From contig NZ_BMVG01000042.1 of NCBI RefSeq assembly GCF_014650595.1, positions 1 to 58,168 of the forward strand: a stretch of 58,168 nt of DNA, written 5' to 3'. The position numbers and the translations under genes were made by a program. The notes beneath the pieces were generated by a model. That model had not been told where the DNA came from, made no database searches, and worked only from the letters and a program-made list of their open reading frames with translations. Below, in pieces: positions 56,944 through 58,168 of this stretch. How positions within the stretch are numbered: position 1 is the first letter of the stretch; the number at the start of each line of letters is the position of its first letter. The stretch is from Streptomyces alanosinicus. GTDB taxonomy: Bacteria > Actinomycetota > Actinomycetes > Streptomycetales > Streptomycetaceae.

Positions 56944-58168
56944 TCAGCGCTGCAGGGTGAGGAGGCCAGGCCGCCACGGCAGTTGGTCGTAGGGGCCGCT
57001 CGCGGTGGGGGACTTGCCCTGGTAGAGGAATTGCAGGTTGCAGGGGTCGATGGTCATGGTCTGGTCGGGGTTGTTGCGGACCAGGTCACCGTGGCTGATG
57101 TCGTTGGTCCAGGTGGCGCCGCTGTTGGCCTTGCCCGCGAAGGGGGTGCTCTCACTGGCGGCCTGCGGGGTCCAGGGACCGTTCAGGCTGGTGGCGGTGA
57201 AGGAGCGGAAGTAGCGCTGCTCGTTCGCACCCCGGGCCTCGACGATCATGAGGTACTGGTTCTGGCCCTGGACCTTGTAGACCTGGGGCGCCTCGAAGAG
57301 GTTCTTCGTCGTGTCGCTCATGACCGTTGTGTAGGACGAGCCGAAGTTGCCCGGGAAGTTCCCGATCGGCATGCTCGCCCGGTAGATCTTGCCGTTGTCA
57401 CCGGCGAAGAAGAGGTACATGTTCTGGTCGTCGGCGATCAGGGTCTGGTCGATCGGGGCGGCGCCGGGGATGCCGCCGGTGAACAGCGGCTGCGGCGCGG
57501 ACCAGCCGTTGGGGTTGGTGGGGTCGCTGGAGGTGCGGTATACGAAGGGCGCCGCGCCCCACTGGGACGCGAGCACCCAGATGTTCTTGGGCGCGAAGTA
57601 GAACAGCGTGGGCGCCACCGCGGACTGGCTCATCCCGGTCTGGCCGGCCGACGCCATGTCCGACCAGTTCGTGAAGGGCTTGAACATCATCGAGCCGTAC
57701 GACGATCCCGCCACGCTTGATGCGTAGACCAGGTGCTTGCCGTTGTAGACCACGTCGGTGAAGTCCTTTACCGCGCCCCACCTGTTCGCCGGCTGCGCCA
57801 ACGCACCGGTCGAGGTCCACCGGTACGTCGAGGGAAGGGCACATGTGCTGCTCGTCGGCGTGGGCGTCGCGGCCTTGAGGTTCCAGTGCTGGTTGGCGCC
57901 GCCGCCCGAGTCCCAGACCTGGACGGGGGTGCCGTTGGCGGTCCGACCGCCGGGGATCTCCAGCGCGCGGCCGCTGGCGACGTTGGTCAGCGTGTAGGAG
58001 CCGTCGTTGTTGCGGCCGGCCCGCCAGTGCTGGTTGGCGCCACCGGCCGAGTCCCAGACCTGCATTCTCGTGCCGTTGCCCGTCCGGTTGGCCGGCTCGT
58101 CCAGTACCCGGCCGCTGGCGACGTTGGTGAGTGTGTAGGAGCCGTCGCTGTTGCGGCCGGCCCGCCAC
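56944..58168 (-). CDS. GH62 alpha-L-arabinofuranosidase with ricin-type (CBM13) repeats, start beyond the right edge
   Basis: The frame is open from the right edge to a stop at 56944, giving about 408 residues. At least two ricin-B repeats come first (QVWDSAGGANQHW and QVWDSGGGANQHW, about 129 bp apart). A short PTPT linker follows, then a full GH62 catalytic domain of ~300 residues: ALPSTYRWTSTGALAQPANR, WGAVKDFTDVVYNGKHLVYA, SMMFKPFTNWSDMAS and FEAPQVYKVQGQNQYLMIVE. GH62 enzymes release arabinose from arabinoxylan outside the cell. The signal peptide lies outside the window. Its stop is 244 bases from the sigma-factor gene start. Confidence 0.93.
   Translation of the reverse strand, partial: WRAGRNSDGSYTLTNVASGRVLDEPANRTGNGTRMQVWDSAGGANQHWRAGRNNDGSYTLTNVASGRALEIPGGRTANGTPVQVWDSGGGANQHWNLKAATPTPTSSTCALPSTYRWTSTGALAQPANRWGAVKDFTDVVYNGKHLVYASSVAGSSYGSMMFKPFTNWSDMASAGQTGMSQSAVAPTLFYFAPKNIWVLASQWGAAPFVYRTSSDPTNPNGWSAPQPLFTGGIPGAAPIDQTLIADDQNMYLFFAGDNGKIYRASMPIGNFPGNFGSSYTTVMSDTTKNLFEAPQVYKVQGQNQYLMIVEARGANEQRYFRSFTATSLNGPWTPQAASESTPFAGKANSGATWTNDISHGDLVRNNPDQTMTIDPCNLQFLYQGKSPTASGPYDQLPWRPGLLTLQR

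Overview
The window is very GC-rich DNA with strong third-position G/C bias, GTG starts, overlapping ATGA/GTGA gene junctions, TTA-codon genes and a perfect GTTTCACGTGAAAC site. All of this points to a Streptomyces (or close relative) chromosome. No rRNA or tRNA gene was seen.

1-16.9 kb: the right part of a type II (aromatic) polyketide gene cluster that continues beyond the left edge. A leftward operon encodes KS-alpha, KS-beta/CLF, ACP and a dedicated acyl-CoA carboxylase (carboxyltransferase, epsilon and biotin carboxylase subunits), which should supply and condense malonyl units. Facing right is a tailoring block: an FAD monooxygenase, a flavodoxin-like reductase, a metallo-beta-lactamase-fold hydrolase, a fumarylacetoacetate-hydrolase-fold enzyme, a SnoaL-like cyclase and an ACMSD-type amidohydrolase/decarboxylase. 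A bldA-dependent (TTA) LuxR regulator and a divergent LysR regulator follow, then a second FAD monooxygenase, an MFS exporter and a cupin. The set of hydrolase and decarboxylase folds beside a minimal PKS resembles ring-cleavage catabolism and is the most chemically suggestive part.

17-28 kb: a two-component system, a MacB/FtsX-type ABC transporter, a MerR regulator with a clear double operator, two membrane proteins (one ABA4-like), a HIT protein, a parS-like site, a macrolide-type glycosyltransferase and a GpsA paralogue.

28.7-37.4 kb: a predicted biological-conflict locus. An EACC1-like small protein is translationally coupled to a caspase-like protease/SF1 helicase fusion (about 1250 aa). 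Divergent from it is a large unrecognised protein, followed by a transmembrane Ser/Thr kinase with a PQQ-like sensor domain.

37.6-42.9 kb: TetR with a divergent FrsA-like hydrolase, a BlaI/BlaR-type regulator-peptidase pair, and a ChrB-like protein with an MFS transporter.

42.9-50 kb: a decayed zone with remnants of uppP, an ArsR-like regulator, a DUF2231 membrane protein and folE. Among them are a hypothetical protein, a COG4315 lipoprotein, an acyltransferase-3 protein and a secreted His-rich protein.

50.5-58.2 kb: secreted proteins (a beta-propeller, a ricin-lectin protein with an uncharacterised hydrolase-like domain, and a GH62 arabinofuranosidase with ricin repeats), a degraded IS1380 transposase, and a SigE-family sigma factor coupled to a membrane protein.

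All functional calls come from reading translated sequence and remembered family motifs. No database search was run.
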